DNA from: Pseudomonas sp. NFR16
GTDB taxonomy: Bacteria; Pseudomonadota; Gammaproteobacteria; Pseudomonadales; Pseudomonadaceae
Length of the DNA stretch: 64,000 nucleotides
Reading direction: 5' to 3'
NCBI RefSeq assembly: GCF_900108875.1
Contig: NZ_FNYJ01000004.1
Span: 170,807-234,806 of the forward strand
Shown: in pieces, positions 51,069 to 60,528 of the stretch
Position numbering within the stretch: position 1 is the stretch's first letter
Layout of the letters: each line of letters begins with the position of its first letter
Program-made: the position numbers and the translations under genes
Notes under the pieces: model-generated
Told to the model about the DNA's origin: nothing
What the model saw: the letters and a program-made list of their open reading frames with translations, nothing else
The model's database searches: none

Positions 51069-53279
51069 ATGTCCAGTCCCGTCACCTTCGATCTGCCGAT
51101 CACCGGCATGACCTGCGCCAGTTGCGCGGGTCGTGTCGAACGCGCGTTGCGCAAAGTCCCCGGCGTGCAGAGCGCCACCGTCAACCTGGCCAACGAACGC
51201 GCTCACGTCGAAGTGCTCGAGCAGGTCGACCCTGCCAGCCTCATTGCCGCTGTCGACAAGGCGGGCTACGGCGCCAGCCTGGCGCAGGATCCTGCAACTC
51301 AGGCTGCCGATCAGCGATTACGTCACGACAATGAGCGCTGGCATCTTTTGCTGGCCATCGCGCTGGCGCTTCCGCTGGTGCTGCCGATGCTGGTGCAATC
51401 ACTTGGCGTGCACTGGATGCTGCCGCCGTGGGTTCAGTTTCTACTGGCAACACCCGTGCAGTTTTTCCTCGGCGCGCGTTTTTACGTCGCGGCTTACAAG
51501 GCCGTTCGGGCGGCCGCCGGCAACATGGACCTGCTCGTTGCACTGGGCACCAGCGCCGGTTACGGCTTGAGCCTTTATCAATGGTTGACCGCGACGCCCG
51601 GCAGCATGCCGCATCTGTACTTCGAAGCGTCGGCGGTGGTCATCGCGCTGGTACTGCTCGGCAAATACCTGGAAAGCAGCGCCAAACGCCAGACCGCCAG
51701 TGCAATTCGAGCGCTGGAGGCTCTGCGGCCTGAACGGGCGATTCAAGTCATCGACGGCCAGGAGCGTGAAGTGGCGATCAGCGCGCTGAAGGTCGGCGAT
51801 CAGGTGCTGGTCAAACCCGGCGAGCGATTTCCGGTGGACGGCGAGGTCATCGAAGGTCAAAGCCACGCTGACGAAGCGCTGATCAGCGGCGAAAGCCTGC
51901 CCATCCCCAAGCAACCCGGCGACAAGGTCACCGGCGGCGCGATCAATAGCGAAGGTCGGCTGCTGGTGCAGACCCGCGCCCTGGGCGCCGAATCAGTCCT
52001 GGCGCGCATCATTCGGTTGGTCGAAGAGGCGCAGTCGGCCAAAGCACCCATCCAGAAGCTTGTGGACAAAGTCAGTCAGGTGTTCGTACCGGTCGTGTTG
52101 CTGATCGCTGCAGTCACGTTGAGCGGCTGGTTGCTGGCAGGCGCTTCGCTGGAAGCTGCGCTGATCAACGCCGTCGCGGTGTTGGTCATCGCCTGCCCTT
52201 GCGCACTGGGCCTGGCCACGCCGACCGCCATCATGGCCGGCACCGGCGTCGCGGCACGCTACGGGATTCTGATCAAGGACGCCGAAGCCTTGGAGCGCGC
52301 TCACAGCGTCACCGCGGTGGTCTTCGACAAGACCGGCACACTCACTTCCGGCACGCCGCGCATCGCCCACATGACGGCCGTCGACGGCGACGACAACATG
52401 CTGTTGCAACAGGCGGGCGCATTGCAGCGCGGCAGCGAGCACCCACTCGCCAACGCTGTGCTGGATGCGTGCAGCGCGCGTGGGCTCAAGCCTGAGCAAA
52501 TCGAGAACAGCCGCTCGCTGGCCGGACGAGGCATCGCAGGCACACTGGATGGCCGCGACCTAACACTGGGCAACAGGCGCCTGCTGGAAGAAAGCGACCT
52601 CGACATGGGCGCGCTTGCAAACGCCGCACAACAGTGGGAAGCCGAAGGCCGCACGTTATCGTGGCTGATCGAACTGAAACCCGCGCGCCGGGTGCTGGGC
52701 CTGTTCGCCTTCGGGGATACCCTGAAGCCTGGCGCCGCTCAGGCCATCGAGCAACTGAGCAGGCGCAACATCAGCAGTCATCTGCTGACGGGTGATAATC
52801 GCGGCAGCGCGAACGTCGTCGCACAAGCACTGGGGATCACCGACGTTCACGCCGAAGTCCTGCCCGCCGATAAAGCCGCAGCAGTGGTCGCACTGAAAAA
52901 AACCGGTGTGGTGGCCATGGTCGGCGACGGCATCAATGACGCACCGGCCCTGGCTGCGGCTGACATCGGCATCGCCATGGGCGGCGGCACCGACGTTGCC
53001 ATGCACGCATCGGGTATCACCTTGATGCGCGGCGATCCAAGGCTGATTCCGGCGGCGCTGGACATCAGCCGCAGGACCTACGCGAAGATCCGTCAGAACC
53101 TGTTCTGGGCCTTCGTCTACAACCTCATCGGCATCCCGCTCGCGGCGTTCGGTCTGCTCAACCCGGTGCTGGCGGGCGCCGCAATGGCCCTGTCCAGCGT
53201 CAGCGTCGTCAGCAATGCCTTGCTGCTCAAAACCTGGAAAATGACCGGGCACACGTCCGATCAAGGAGACGCGCCATGA
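51069..53279 (+). CDS. copA: Cu(I)-exporting P1B-type ATPase CopA
   Basis: A 736-residue inner-membrane pump that exports Cu(I) from the cytoplasm. One N-terminal HMA domain has GMTCASC (13-19). The membrane CPC motif is C376-P-C378 (IACPCALGLATPTA). The phosphorylated Asp is D420 (DKTGTLT). GDGINDAPALAAADIG closes the ATP-binding domain. There are eight predicted helices. AAGGAG precedes the ATG at 51069. The gene ends in an ATGA overlap with cueR, and an upstream CueR site gives copper induction. Confidence 0.96.
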   Translation: MSSPVTFDLPITGMTCASCAGRVERALRKVPGVQSATVNLANERAHVEVLEQVDPASLIAAVDKAGYGASLAQDPATQAADQRLRHDNERWHLLLAIALALPLVLPMLVQSLGVHWMLPPWVQFLLATPVQFFLGARFYVAAYKAVRAAAGNMDLLVALGTSAGYGLSLYQWLTATPGSMPHLYFEASAVVIALVLLGKYLESSAKRQTASAIRALEALRPERAIQVIDGQEREVAISALKVGDQVLVKPGERFPVDGEVIEGQSHADEALISGESLPIPKQPGDKVTGGAINSEGRLLVQTRALGAESVLARIIRLVEEAQSAKAPIQKLVDKVSQVFVPVVLLIAAVTLSGWLLAGASLEAALINAVAVLVIACPCALGLATPTAIMAGTGVAARYGILIKDAEALERAHSVTAVVFDKTGTLTSGTPRIAHMTAVDGDDNMLLQQAGALQRGSEHPLANAVLDACSARGLKPEQIENSRSLAGRGIAGTLDGRDLTLGNRRLLEESDLDMGALANAAQQWEAEGRTLSWLIELKPARRVLGLFAFGDTLKPGAAQAIEQLSRRNISSHLLTGDNRGSANVVAQALGITDVHAEVLPADKAAAVVALKKTGVVAMVGDGINDAPALAAADIGIAMGGGTDVAMHASGITLMRGDPRLIPAALDISRRTYAKIRQNLFWAFVYNLIGIPLAAFGLLNPVLAGAAMALSSVSVVSNALLLKTWKMTGHTSDQGDAP

Positions 53280-53683
53280 ACATCGGCCAAGCAGCAAAGC
53301 AAAGCGGCCTGAGCGCCAAGATGATTCGCTACTACGAATCCATCGGCCTTTTGCAGGCCGCAACCCGCACCGACAGCGGCTATCGCCTGTATGGCGCCAA
53401 CGACCTGCACACCCTGGCCTTCATCAAACGCTCCCGCGATCTCGGGTTTACCCTGGAAGAGGTCGGCAAGCTGCTCACCCTGTGGCAAGACCGTGGTCGC
53501 GCGAGCGCCGACGTTAAAGCATTGGCGCACAAACATATCGTCGAGTTGAACCAGAAGATCGAAGAGCTCGCCGGACTGCGGGACACGCTGCAGGACCTCG
53601 TGGAGCATTGCCAGGGCAATGACCGACCGGACTGCCCGATATTGAAGGATCTGGAGTCGGGTGGGTGTTGCGCTCCAAAGTGA
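53276..53683 (+). CDS. cueR: Copper-responsive MerR-type regulator CueR
   Basis: A 135-residue MerR-family activator. N-terminal winged helix-turn-helix: MNIGQAAKQSGLSAKMIRYYESIGL. A long dimerisation helix follows. The Cu(I) ligands are C112 and C120, exactly as in E. coli CueR, plus a C-terminal CC pair (GGCCAPK). It overlaps copA by ATGA, so pump and regulator are co-translated. It should act on the two dyads at 50471 and 51011. Confidence 0.95.
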   Translation: MNIGQAAKQSGLSAKMIRYYESIGLLQAATRTDSGYRLYGANDLHTLAFIKRSRDLGFTLEEVGKLLTLWQDRGRASADVKALAHKHIVELNQKIEELAGLRDTLQDLVEHCQGNDRPDCPILKDLESGGCCAPK

Positions 53684-53865
53684 GCGGAGAATATACCGAG
53701 CGTTAAAACACTTCGCGATAACCACTATCACCAATCAATATGAAGCGCGGGCGCAGTAACGCCAGCACTGGTCTATCCCTTTAACTCGGGGAGCAAAACT
53801 GACATCGACTCCAGGCGGTGAGGGCTATATAACCGTCGTTCCAAACTGATTAAGGCCTTGATATG

Positions 53866-53898
53866 AAAAAACGCCAAGCAGTGATGACTTGGCGTTTT
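53866..53898 (-). terminator. Terminator of the RIO-type kinase gene
   Basis: On the minus strand AACGCCAAG-TCATCACTG-CTTGGCGTTTTTTC. The 219 bp between cueR and the kinase hold this hairpin and nothing else I can support. Confidence 0.8.
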
Positions 53899-53902
53899 CG
53901 GT

Positions 53903-54796
53903 TTACTGCATCCACGGCGGAGGCGGTTCTTCGGCTTTATCGGCCGGGGAGTCATCGGCGTTGCGGGCGGCCTGGCGGCGCGCTTCGTCACGCTGCGCCG
54001 CTTCGATCTCGCGCAGCACGCTGTTGACGTCGGCGACGTCATCGGGATCTGCGAACACACCGGTCAACACCGTGGCCGGGGACAGCGTGCCTGCCTCGTA
54101 ATAGGACCACATTTCCCGAGCGAAACGGGTCTGCTTTAATTCAGGCGCAAAGCGACCGAAGTACGAAGCCATGTTGCCGACGTCGCGCTCCAGCATGCTG
54201 AATGCGTGGTTGTTGCCTGCGGCGTCGACCGCCTGAGGCAGATCGATGATCACCGGGCCGTCCGGAGAAAGCAGCACGTTGAACTCGGAAAGGTCACCGT
54301 GCACCAGTCCGGTACACAGCATGAGCACGATCTGCTGAATCAGAAAGGCGTGATACTCGCGCGCCTGATCGGGCTCGAGGGTCACGTCATTGAGACGCGG
54401 CGCCGCATCGCCATACTCGTCACTGACCATTTCCATAAGCAGCACGCCTTCAAGGAAGTCGTACGGTTTTGGGACTCTCACACCGGCGTTGGCGAGCCTG
54501 AACAGCGCGGCCACTTCGGCATTTTGCCACGCGTCCTCGGCCTCCTTGCGGCCGAATTTCGACCCTTTGGCCATGGCTCGAGCATCACGGCTGTTGCGGA
54601 CCTTACGGCCCTCCTGATACTCCGCAGCCTGACGGAAACTACGTTTGTTCGCCTCCTTGTAAACCTTCGCGCAGCGCAGCTCTTTGCCACAGCGCACCAC
54701 ATAAACAGCTGCCTCTTTGCCACTCATCAGTGGGCGCAGCACCTCGTCTACCAGACCGTCCTCGATCAGGGGTTCAATGCGTTTTGGAGTCTTCAT
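53903..54796 (-). CDS. RIO1-family serine protein kinase
   Basis: A 297-residue cytoplasmic kinase of the bacterial RIO group. The ATP-binding lysine is K44 (CAKVYKEANKRSFRQ) after MSGKEAAVYVV. The catalytic loop is HGDLSEFNVLL and the metal-binding Asp lies in IIDLPQAVD, both RIO variants of the usual kinase motifs. A charged Ala-rich C-terminal tail (about 255-297) ends EEPPPPWMQ. Targets in bacteria are unknown. Confidence 0.9.
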   Translation of the reverse strand: MKTPKRIEPLIEDGLVDEVLRPLMSGKEAAVYVVRCGKELRCAKVYKEANKRSFRQAAEYQEGRKVRNSRDARAMAKGSKFGRKEAEDAWQNAEVAALFRLANAGVRVPKPYDFLEGVLLMEMVSDEYGDAAPRLNDVTLEPDQAREYHAFLIQQIVLMLCTGLVHGDLSEFNVLLSPDGPVIIDLPQAVDAAGNNHAFSMLERDVGNMASYFGRFAPELKQTRFAREMWSYYEAGTLSPATVLTGVFADPDDVADVNSVLREIEAAQRDEARRQAARNADDSPADKAEEPPPPWMQ

Positions 54797-55034
54797 CAGC
54801 TTTTATTCTGGGTCCTTCGTTGCCAAACACGCGATTGCTGCTCGTTATACGGCAATCCTTTGCCAGCGAGTAGGGGGTCAGGCCGATTGAATCCGTTCGG
54901 TTGGTCCCAAGACATGACCTACTCCTTGGCAAGCAGCTTTCATGCCCGCAGATCGATATTGGCCGAATTGAAACGCCAAATTTCGACGATCGACAGACAG
55001 CGGTAGTTTTTCGGCCACACGGGCACTGTATTGT

Positions 55035-55841
55035 TCAGATGCTGAAGAGCTCACCTGGTGTCGTACCAAAAAAGCCCTTGAAAGCGGCAATGAAAGCAGA
55101 GGTTGAATCATATCCGCACATCAGGGCCGTGTTTGTCACACTCTCACCCGCCTGCAACGGATTGAGCGACGACAATAGCCGAGCTCTCTGGCGCCAGCTG
55201 CGAAAGCTAAGCCCGGTTTCACGTTGAAACAATCGCGTCACGGTTTTTTCCGACATGTTTAACCGTACCGCCCAGCTGGAGAGCGAGGACGATAGATCGG
55301 GTGTCTTGATCAATTCGTCACACAGCTTCAACAAATGTGGGTGACGAGGCAACGGCAGCGAAAACCCTACCTCGGGTAGAACAGCAAGCTGGTCAAGCAA
55401 TACTCGAACCAGCCGAGACTCACTGCTGCCAGCCTCGGGATAATCAGCCGGCAATTGGCAGAACGCCTTGATCAATTCCCGTGCAAGGGGCGTGACTTCC
55501 AGCACTCGACAGCGCGAATTCGCCCAGAGGCAGTCCTGCTTGCGCACGTACAGGCTGCGCATCTCGGCACGCGTCGACGTCACCACCTCATGATCCAGTC
55601 CGGCCGGAATCCACACTCCCCATTGCGGCGGCGCGAAAAAGCTGCCTTGTTCGGTATGTACCCCCAAAACGCCACTGATGGCGTAGGAAAACTGCACCCA
55701 TTCATGACGATGAGTCGGCGTCCACGAACCAGCGCTCAGGCTTTCGGCCCTGGCATAGAGTGGACGCGGCAGATCAGTCAGCTCTGGAAGCTGGCGCTGA
55801 GTTTCGGGGTTGCGCGATAGGCCAAGTCCGCTGTGGGGCAT
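55035..55841 (-). CDS. AraC-family transcriptional regulator
   Basis: A 268-residue regulator. An N-terminal cupin-like ligand domain (about 25-110, with HRHEWVQFSYAISGVLGVHT) is followed by the two C-terminal AraC helix-turn-helices (about 165-265, with LNMSEKTVTRLFQRETGLSFRSWRQRARLL). I use the ATG at 55841 (MPHSGLGLS), with AGG upstream; an in-frame start 126 bases earlier runs into the thiolase gene. It lies 115 bp downstream of the thiolase on the same strand. The ligand is unknown. Confidence 0.87.
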   Translation of the reverse strand: MPHSGLGLSRNPETQRQLPELTDLPRPLYARAESLSAGSWTPTHRHEWVQFSYAISGVLGVHTEQGSFFAPPQWGVWIPAGLDHEVVTSTRAEMRSLYVRKQDCLWANSRCRVLEVTPLARELIKAFCQLPADYPEAGSSESRLVRVLLDQLAVLPEVGFSLPLPRHPHLLKLCDELIKTPDLSSSLSSWAVRLNMSEKTVTRLFQRETGLSFRSWRQRARLLSSLNPLQAGESVTNTALMCGYDSTSAFIAAFKGFFGTTPGELFSI

Positions 55842-55956
55842 ATGTGTGCCTTTTGTCAGAAGACGAGAGTTTACGCCCCCGCTCCAAAATTTTGGCGGTC
55901 GCAGGACGCCGTATCGTGCCTTGCGTGAAACAAGCGCACCTGGTGTACGAACGCGC

Positions 55957-57234
55957 TCAACGCTCAAGTATCGCCGTCACCCCCTGCCCGCCCGCCGCAC
56001 AGATCGAAATCAGCCCGCGTCCCTGCCCTGCCACGCTCAGTAACTTGGCGAGGTTGGCGACGATGCGGCCGCCGGTGGCAGCGAAGGGGTGGCCGGCTGC
56101 GAGGGAGCTGCCTTTCACGTTCAGTTTGCTGCGATCAATCGACCCCAACGGCGCGTCGAGGCCTAGCCGGGGCTTGCAGTACTCCGGGTCTTCCCAGGCC
56201 TTCAAGGTGCACAGCACTTGAGCGGCGAAGGCCTCGTGGATTTCGTAATAATCGAAATCCTGCAGCGTCAGGCCGTTGCGCGCCAGCAAGCGTGGAACGG
56301 CGTAGACCGGCGCCATCAGCAAGCCCTCTTCGCCGCGCACAAAATCCACTGCCGCCGCTTCGCCGTCCCGCCAGTAAGCCAGAACAGGCAAGCCGCGCTC
56401 GCGCGCCCAGTCTTCGCTGGCCAACAGGACGAGCGAGGCGCCATCGGTCAGAGGCGTCGAGTTGCCGGCCGTTAACGTGCCTTTCGCGCTGCGCTCGTAG
56501 GCAGGCTTGAGCGAGGCGAGCTTGTCCAGCGAGGCGTCGGTGCGCAGGTTGTTGTCGCGTGTCAGGCCGCGAAAGGGCGTGAGCAGATCGTCCTGCCAGC
56601 CTTCCGCGTAAGCGGCGGCCATTTTCTGGTGGCTCTCCAGCGCCAGTTGATCCTGTGCATCGCGCGGAATGTGCCAGGTCTGAGCCATCAGCTCGCAGTG
56701 CTGGCCCATGGACAAACCGGTGCGCGGTTCGCCGTTGCGTGGGAGTTCGGGCTTGAGGTTATGCAGGCGCAACTGGCTCAGCGCCTTGAGCTTGTCTGCC
56801 GTGGTCTTGCTGCGGTTGACCTGCAACAGTATTTGCCGAAGGTCCTCATTCACGCCAATCGGCGCATCTGAGGTCGTATCGACGCCACCGGCGATGCCGC
56901 ACTCGATCTGGCCGAGGGCAATCTTGTTGGCCACCAACAGCGCTGCTTCCAGGCCCGTGCCGCAGGCCTGCTGAAGGTCATAGGCTGGCGTTTGTGGGGA
57001 CAGGCGCGAGCCGAGCACGCACTCGCGGGTCAGGTTGAAATCGCGGGAGTGCTTGAGCACTGCGCCCGCCACCACTTCCCCCATGCGCAAGCCGTGCAAG
57101 TTGAAGCGTTCGATCAGGCCCTCCAGCGCGGCGGTCAGCATGTCCTGATTACTGGCGGTGGCGTACGCGCCATTGGAGCGGGCGAACGGGATGCGATTGC
57201 CCCCGACGATGGCCACGCGACGTGTCTGACTCAT
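55957..57234 (-). CDS. Acetyl-CoA C-acyltransferase (FadI-like thiolase)
   Basis: A 425-residue thiolase. The catalytic residues are visible: nucleophile C91 (QQACGTGLEA), H382 (AAGHPFAATG) and C412 (ICAAGGQG), plus HEAFAAQ at 333. The length and N-terminus (RRVAIVGGNRIPFARSNGAY) fit the FadI-like group. AGGAGA precedes the ATG at 57234. It is divergent from the FabG4-type reductase gene, with 468 bp of repeat-rich DNA between them. Together with that gene and the MaoC gene it forms a fatty-acyl processing cassette. Confidence 0.92.
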   Translation of the reverse strand: MSQTRRVAIVGGNRIPFARSNGAYATASNQDMLTAALEGLIERFNLHGLRMGEVVAGAVLKHSRDFNLTRECVLGSRLSPQTPAYDLQQACGTGLEAALLVANKIALGQIECGIAGGVDTTSDAPIGVNEDLRQILLQVNRSKTTADKLKALSQLRLHNLKPELPRNGEPRTGLSMGQHCELMAQTWHIPRDAQDQLALESHQKMAAAYAEGWQDDLLTPFRGLTRDNNLRTDASLDKLASLKPAYERSAKGTLTAGNSTPLTDGASLVLLASEDWARERGLPVLAYWRDGEAAAVDFVRGEEGLLMAPVYAVPRLLARNGLTLQDFDYYEIHEAFAAQVLCTLKAWEDPEYCKPRLGLDAPLGSIDRSKLNVKGSSLAAGHPFAATGGRIVANLAKLLSVAGQGRGLISICAAGGQGVTAILER

Positions 57235-57325
57235 TGAAATCTCCTTTTTCTTTTCTGGATTTTGCAGGCATCGGTGACGCAAACATTTCGTATCGGGCCA
57301 GACGCTGTGCAGCCTGTCCAAGAGC

Positions 57326-57565
57326 GATCGCGAGCAAGCTCACACATACCGGATATCGGTTGGTTGAAAGTCCAATTTTTCCCAGAACCCCGAGTTGTTG
57401 CACCTACCGTAGGAGCGCGCTTGCCCGCGATCTGCCGGGGACTGGCAGCAAAACCGAAGAACGCGGTGTGTCAGGCATAACGCGGTGGTTGATTTTGCGA
57501 CTGCTGTGCAGCCTTCGCGGCTAAAGCCGGTCCTACAGACGCTGCAAGCTTCCCGTAGGACCGGC
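57326..57565. repeat. Cluster of REP elements in the fadI-like/fabG4-like gap
   Basis: The 468-bp divergent gap contains several REP arms: GATCGCGAGCAAGCTCACAC (57326-57345), GTAGGAGCGCGCTTGCCCGC (57409-57428, continuing GATC), CGGCTAAAGCCGGTCCTAC (57518-57536) and GTAGGACCGGC (57555-57565). Two REP families are mixed here. The remaining sequence must contain both promoters, but I cannot identify them. Confidence 0.75.
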
Positions 57566-57702
57566 CGGCTGTTACGCCGTAGGTCGTAGGGGGCGTTAAA
57601 GACAGCTGGCTCACCCCACAAGCTTTGGCAGCTAACAGCGTAGGACCTATTACCTACCAGCGTGGTCCACTGGTTTGAACCCAGACTCAAGGAGAGTGTT
57701 CC

Positions 57703-59058
57703 ATGGCATCCGATCGCTACATTGACTTCGCCAACTCGGACATCGGTCGCAAGCTGATCGGAGCTGTCGGGCTGCCCGCCCCTGCACGTCTGGAACGCTG
57801 GCAGGCCGGGCGTCTGCGGCCGGTGGAAGGCGCCTTGCTGTTGAGTGGTGGCCCGCTGGCCGAACGCGTGAGCAGCTTTGCGCCGCGCATGACCGACGTA
57901 CTGCTCAGCTTCGGCGGCGCGGTGACGGGCGCTCATCCTTGGTCCGCGGAGCAAGGATCAAAGGTCAAGGCCGTGGTCTTCGACGCGAGTGAACTGCGCC
58001 ACGCCTCACAACTGTCACAGCTGCGGGAGTTCTTTCAACCGATCCTGCGCAAGCTGGAGAGCAGCGCGCACATCGTGATTCTCGCCCGCGCACCTGATAC
58101 GCAGAGCGATCCCCTGGCAGCCAGCACTCAGCAAGCCATCGAAGGCTTCAGTCGCTCGCTGGCCAAGGAGATGCGCAACGGCAGCACGGTTCAGCTGTTG
58201 CAAGTGGAGGACGGCGCCGAAGATCAACTCGAAGGGGCGCTGCGCTTTTTCCTTTCGCCTAAAAGCGCGTTCATATCCGGGCAGGTGATCCGCCTGAGCG
58301 CCTGTTCTCATCAGGTGCAGGACTGGAGTCGCCCGCTGGCCGGGCGCAAGGCGCTGGTGACCGGCGCCGCACGAGGCATCGGCGCCGCGATTGCAGAGAC
58401 CCTTGCCCGGGATGGCGCCGATATTGTGTTGCTGGATGTTCCACAGGCCAAGTCTGACCTGGAAGCCCTCGCCGCACGTCTTGGCGGTCAGGCGTTGGTG
58501 CTGGATATCTGTGCGCCGGACGCCGCCACGCAGTTGATCGAACACATTCCCGGCGGGCTCGACATCGTCGTGCACAACGCCGGCATCACGCGGGACAAAA
58601 CGCTGGCGAACATGACGAGCGACCTCTGGGATTCGGTCCTCAATGTCAATCTGAACGCCCCACAGGTGCTGACTCAGGCGCTGATCGATGCGGGTGCATT
58701 GCACGACAACGGCAGCGTGATTCTCATGGCGTCGATCAGCGGGCTGGCGGGCAATCGCGGGCAGACCAACTACACCACCAGCAAAGCCGGACTGATCGGG
58801 CTCGCACGTGCGTTGGCGCCATCGCTCAAGGCCCGCGGCATCAGCATCAACGCAGTGGCGCCGGGCTTTATCGAGACCAGCATGACGGCGCACATGCCAT
58901 TTGCCCTGCGCGAGGCCGGGCGGCGCATGAGTTCGTTGGGCCAAGGCGGCTTGCCGCAGGACGTCGCCGAGGCTGTGGCGTGGTTGAGCCAGCCGGGTTC
59001 AGGCTCAGTCAGCGGGCAAGTGCTCCGCGTGTGCGGCCAGAGCGTCATCGGCGCTTGA
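57703..59058 (+). CDS. FabG4-type 3-oxoacyl reductase (two-domain SDR)
   Basis: A 451-residue high-molecular-weight FabG. The N-terminal half (1-205) looks like a degenerate Rossmann domain without a recognisable cofactor motif. The C-terminal half is a complete SDR: TGAARGIG (220-227), NAG (292-294), and catalytic S345, Y357 and K361. M. tuberculosis FabG4 (454 residues) has the same design and reduces 3-oxoacyl-CoA using NADH. It lies 63 bp upstream of the MaoC gene. Confidence 0.9.
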   Translation: MASDRYIDFANSDIGRKLIGAVGLPAPARLERWQAGRLRPVEGALLLSGGPLAERVSSFAPRMTDVLLSFGGAVTGAHPWSAEQGSKVKAVVFDASELRHASQLSQLREFFQPILRKLESSAHIVILARAPDTQSDPLAASTQQAIEGFSRSLAKEMRNGSTVQLLQVEDGAEDQLEGALRFFLSPKSAFISGQVIRLSACSHQVQDWSRPLAGRKALVTGAARGIGAAIAETLARDGADIVLLDVPQAKSDLEALAARLGGQALVLDICAPDAATQLIEHIPGGLDIVVHNAGITRDKTLANMTSDLWDSVLNVNLNAPQVLTQALIDAGALHDNGSVILMASISGLAGNRGQTNYTTSKAGLIGLARALAPSLKARGISINAVAPGFIETSMTAHMPFALREAGRRMSSLGQGGLPQDVAEAVAWLSQPGSGSVSGQVLRVCGQSVIGA

Positions 59059-59121
59059 ACCTTCTATGCTGCAACTGCAGCGCAGCCGCTGATAACGAGT
59101 CTGTAGAACGGGAGAAACTCG

Positions 59122-59979
59122 ATGAGTGCACATTGGCGCTATCTGGACGCCCCACCGGCATTGCCCGGGCTGTTCATGCAGGCCGCGCTGCGCCGCAAGG
59201 TCAGCGGCACGCAACTGCCCGATCAGGGCCTCAGGTGCTGGGTGTCAGTGTATCCGGAGGAGGTCAGGGCCTTTTCCAAGGTCTGCGAATACGTGCCGGG
59301 CAGCCTGCTGCCGCCGACGTATCCCCATGTGCTGGCGTTCCCGTTACAGATGAAACTGCTGACGGACAAGGAATTCCCGTTTCCTTTGCTGGGGCTTGTG
59401 CACCTGTATAACCGCATCAGTATCCGCCGCCCGCTGGGGAGCGTGATCAAGGCGCAGGTCAGTGTGCGGGTGGCCCATCTCAAGCCCCATGCCAAGGGGG
59501 CGACGTTCAGCCTGATCACGCAGATCGAAGACGCGCTGGGCCTGCTTTGGGAGGAAGAGAGCACGATGTTGTGTCGCGGCGTGCATGTCGAGGGTGAACC
59601 CGAAGCGGTGCGTGAGCCCGAGCCACTGCCGATGACGCAGTTGGCGACGTGGTTCGCGCCGTCCGACATCGGGCGCCAGTACGCCAAGGTGAGCGGCGAT
59701 TACAACCCGATTCATTTGAGCGATGCCAGCGCGAAACTGTTCGGTTTCCCCAAGGCCATCGCTCACGGCCTGTGGATAAAAAGCCGGGCACTGGCCGCAT
59801 TGGATGATCACCTGCCCGCTTCGAATGTGGACATCTCGGTCGAATTCCAGAAGCCCGTGCGTCTGCCCAGCGAAGTGACGCTGTCGGCCAGCGCGGCCGG
59901 ATCCCATGGTCAATTGAAGGTTGAAGGCAAGGAAGGGATCGTGCACATGACGGGGAGTTGGCAGCCAGCGTCGGAGTGA
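59122..59979 (+). CDS. MaoC-type enoyl/3-hydroxyacyl dehydratase
   Basis: A 285-residue double-hotdog hydratase. The N-terminal half lacks catalytic residues. The C-terminal half has the hydratase 2 motif with D193 and H198 (SGDYNPIHLSDASAKLFGFPKAIAHG). It interconverts 3-hydroxyacyl- and 2-enoyl-thioesters. GGGAG precedes the ATG. It follows the FabG4-type reductase and completes the cassette: thiolase, ketoacyl reductase, dehydratase. Confidence 0.9.
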   Translation: MSAHWRYLDAPPALPGLFMQAALRRKVSGTQLPDQGLRCWVSVYPEEVRAFSKVCEYVPGSLLPPTYPHVLAFPLQMKLLTDKEFPFPLLGLVHLYNRISIRRPLGSVIKAQVSVRVAHLKPHAKGATFSLITQIEDALGLLWEEESTMLCRGVHVEGEPEAVREPEPLPMTQLATWFAPSDIGRQYAKVSGDYNPIHLSDASAKLFGFPKAIAHGLWIKSRALAALDDHLPASNVDISVEFQKPVRLPSEVTLSASAAGSHGQLKVEGKEGIVHMTGSWQPASE

Positions 59980-59994
59980 GAGTAAAGCTTGCGT

Positions 59995-60125
59995 AAGAGC
60001 GTGGCTTGTCCCGCGATGCGGCGCGAAGCGGCAGCAAATCTGTCGGTCGCGTGACATCAGGCAAAATCTACTCGCCAGGTTTGCGGCTGCTGTGCAGCCG
60101 ATCGCGGGACAAGCCACGCTCCTAC
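59995..60125. repeat. REP pair (BIME) downstream of the MaoC gene
   Basis: Inverted arms GAGCGTGGCTTGTCCCGCGA (59997-60016) and ATCGCGGGACAAGCCACGCT (60101-60120, continuing CCTAC) belong to the same family as the pair at 11096-11229. It lies after the stop codon, as for other REP pairs here. Confidence 0.85.
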
Positions 60126-60222
60126 ACCTCGAATCCCGCCGTACACCGGGCGACTGCGCTCACGGGCCTCTTGCGTCTATCCCTCATCCCCCTGAAGCTA
60201 CGCACCTTCAGGAGACTTGCCC

Positions 60223-60528
60223 ATGAACCTCGACGAACTCACTCAACGCCTGCATCGCATCCGCGATACCAACGACTGGCGACAATTTCACAGCCCGAAG
60301 AACCTGGCGATGGCGGCCAGCGTGGAAATGGCCGAGCTGGTCGAGATCTTTCAGTGGAAAACCGAAGACCAGTCGCGTCAGCTGCCAGCCGATGAACTGG
60401 CGCATGCCGGTCAGGAAGTGGGCGATATCGTGTTGTACCTGCTGCTGATGTGCAGCGAGCTGGGACTGGACATGAACGAAGTCGTTCGCGCCAAGCTGGC
60501 CGACAGCGAACAGCGGTTCAGCAAATGA
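60223..60528 (+). CDS. MazG-like nucleotide pyrophosphohydrolase
   Basis: A 101-residue all-alpha NTP pyrophosphatase of the RS21-C6/dCTPase type. The metal-binding signature ExxE...ExxD is E35-E38 (EMAELVEIFQW) and E65-D68 (EVGDIVLYLL). It should hydrolyse non-canonical or excess (d)NTPs to monophosphates. The ATG at 60223 has AGGAGA upstream. It overlaps cmoM by ATGA. Confidence 0.92.
   Translation: MNLDELTQRLHRIRDTNDWRQFHSPKNLAMAASVEMAELVEIFQWKTEDQSRQLPADELAHAGQEVGDIVLYLLLMCSELGLDMNEVVRAKLADSEQRFSK

Noticed and set aside
54915..55007. A 30-codon frame (MTYSLASSFHARRSIL...) between the RIO kinase and the AraC regulator
   Set aside because: It is short, lacks a clear ribosome-binding site and matches no family I recognise. 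I could not distinguish a gene remnant from chance.
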